Assembly (NCBI RefSeq): GCF_009765755.1
Contig: NZ_LMUV01000011.1
Span: 1,266,890 to 1,330,889, forward strand
DNA: 64,000 bases
Direction of reading: 5' to 3'
DNA from: Rhodanobacter sp. L36
GTDB lineage: Bacteria > Pseudomonadota > Gammaproteobacteria > Xanthomonadales > Rhodanobacteraceae
Below, piece after piece: positions 63,072-64,000 of this stretch. The stretch's first letter is position 1. The number at the start of each line of letters is the position of its first letter. The position numbers and the translations under genes are program-made. The notes below the pieces were generated by a model. The model saw only the letters and a program-made list of their open reading frames with translations. It did not search any database and was not told the DNA's origin.

Positions 63072-64000
63072 TCATTCGGCCGGTTTCGTGCCGCCGAAAC
63101 CGATGCCGCGCGCTTCGGGCCCGAGCCAGACGAGTAACGCCAGCACCAATGCGACGACTGCGATCCACAAGCCCATCGAGAACGCCAAATCGCCGCCGTG
63201 CCATTTGGCGATCTTCAACTGCGCATTGCCGGTATAAGCGGCAAGCAGGTTGCCTACCTGGTAGGCGAAGCCGGGAAGCGTACCCCTGACCGCGTTGGGG
63301 GACAGCTCGTTCAAATGGGTCGGCACGACACCCCAGGCGCCCTGAACCATCACTTGAATCAGGAATGCACCCAAGGCGAGCAACAGCAGCGAGCCGCCGT
63401 GCGTCCACAGGGGAATGACCGGAATCGCGAGCAGCGCGGCGATGATCATCGCCTTGCGCCGGCCGATCCGCTCCGACCACGCGCCGAAGCACAGACCGCC
63501 GACCATCGCACCCAGGTTCAACATCGCGACCAGCATGAAGGCCGCACCGGATCCGCTCGCCAAGTGCAGGCTCTCTTCTTCGAACGTGTGATACAGGTCC
63601 TGCGAGCCGTGACTGAACATGTTGAACGTGGCCATCAACAAGGTCAGGTAGATCGCCAGCTTCCAGTGGCCGCGCATGGATTCGAAAAGCCTCTGCTTGC
63701 CGTGTTCCGCCTGAGAAGCCTTCCATACCGCCGACTCCGGCACTGTGCGTCGTATGTAAAGCACCAGCAGCGCGGGCAATGCGCCCACGATGAACAAGCC
63801 GCGCCAACCGATGTGATCGATGAGCAGCCAGTTGACCAGCGCCGCGAGAAAGAATCCGCAGGGATAGCCACTTTGCAACAGGCCCGAAACCACGCCGCGT
63901 GCCTTCGGCGGAATGGTTTCCATCGCCAGCGAGGCGCCCAAACCCCATTCGCCACCCATCGCCACGCCGAACAGGAAACGCAGCACCAGAAAAACCGTCA
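63072..64000 (-). CDS. MFS transporter (5' end beyond the window)
   Basis: About 309 C-terminal residues of a major facilitator family protein; the start lies beyond the right edge. At least eight hydrophobic helices remain. The GMGGEWGLG-type segment (here VAMGGEWGLGASLAME) and SERIGRRKAMI fit the metabolite:H+ symporter branch (NanT/JEN/ShiA-like). The substrate cannot be told. The gene ends 48 bp before slyD on the same strand. Confidence 0.85.
   Translation of the reverse strand, partial: TVFLVLRFLFGVAMGGEWGLGASLAMETIPPKARGVVSGLLQSGYPCGFFLAALVNWLLIDHIGWRGLFIVGALPALLVLYIRRTVPESAVWKASQAEHGKQRLFESMRGHWKLAIYLTLLMATFNMFSHGSQDLYHTFEEESLHLASGSGAAFMLVAMLNLGAMVGGLCFGAWSERIGRRKAMIIAALLAIPVIPLWTHGGSLLLLALGAFLIQVMVQGAWGVVPTHLNELSPNAVRGTLPGFAYQVGNLLAAYTGNAQLKIAKWHGGDLAFSMGLWIAVVALVLALLVWLGPEARGIGFGGTKPAE

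Noticed and set aside
1-64000. CRISPR array, prophage, insertion sequence or integrative element
   Set aside because: No regularly spaced repeats, transposase, integrase or phage genes; all genes look like chromosomal core or ordinary accessory metabolism.

Overview
The window reads as chromosomal core sequence from a high-GC gammaproteobacterium of the Xanthomonadales (Lysobacterales), most like the Rhodanobacteraceae (Dyella/Rhodanobacter/Luteibacter-type). The case rests on the acetylated arginine pathway (N-acetylornithine carbamoyltransferase plus an N-acetylglutamate synthase/kinase fusion), a FimX-type protein, a kynurenine-degrading gene set and GTAGGAGCG-type extragenic palindromes. 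I see no rRNA, tRNA, phage, insertion sequence, transposase or CRISPR array. No gene-free stretch exceeds about 270 bp. Both ends cut genes: an RcnB-like protein on the left and an MFS transporter on the right.

Layout. 0-10 kb: RcnB-like protein, SDR dehydrogenase, EfpL, GH78 rhamnosidase, FUSC-family protein, then a kynurenine block (ACMSD, secreted protein, kynureninase). 10-13 kb: HU-like protein, DeoR-type regulator divergent from nudK and a DUF4406 gene, and a 39-codon membrane peptide gene. 13-25.7 kb: a 13-gene minus-strand arginine/proline operon (argF', paiB, osmC, argG, GNAT, argE', argB/NAGS-K, argC, proS, argH, cupin, proB, proA) with mostly overlapping genes. 26-37 kb: cysS-sufE, a DksA with a 241-residue histone-H1-like extension, yidD, folE2, squalene/phytoene-synthase-like gene, gph, ubiG, YciI, MTA/SAH deaminase, then efp divergent from epmB. 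37-50 kb: FimX-like protein, ffh-rpsP-rimM-trmD-rplS, a CcsA-like gene, and rpsF-rpsR-rplI-dnaB-alr-radA. 50-56 kb: asnS, a MalM-like lipoprotein, a small membrane protein, and a second catabolic block (SDR, semialdehyde dehydrogenase, carbonic anhydrase, RidA deaminase) that continues the kynurenine route. 56-64 kb: hutG, gor, two tandem secreted EreA/ChaN-like paralogues, NlpC/P60 lipoprotein, SlyD-like PPIase and MFS transporter.

Main discovery candidate. A 34-codon leader ORF ends about 80 bp upstream of argF'. It carries an Arg-Ala-Arg-Arg run. An intrinsic terminator lies between leader and gene, and the 3' end of the leader ORF can pair with the terminator's 5' arm. This has the full architecture of ribosome-mediated transcription attenuation at the head of the arginine/proline operon. 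Secondary points: a ProS without the editing insertion inside that operon; an SDR lacking the catalytic Tyr/Lys in the aminomuconate block; three helically phased TGCACGA repeats between the DeoR gene and nudK; DnaA-box-like 9-mers upstream of dnaB; low-complexity tails on DksA, HU, L19 and S6; and the tandem EreA/ChaN-like pair.
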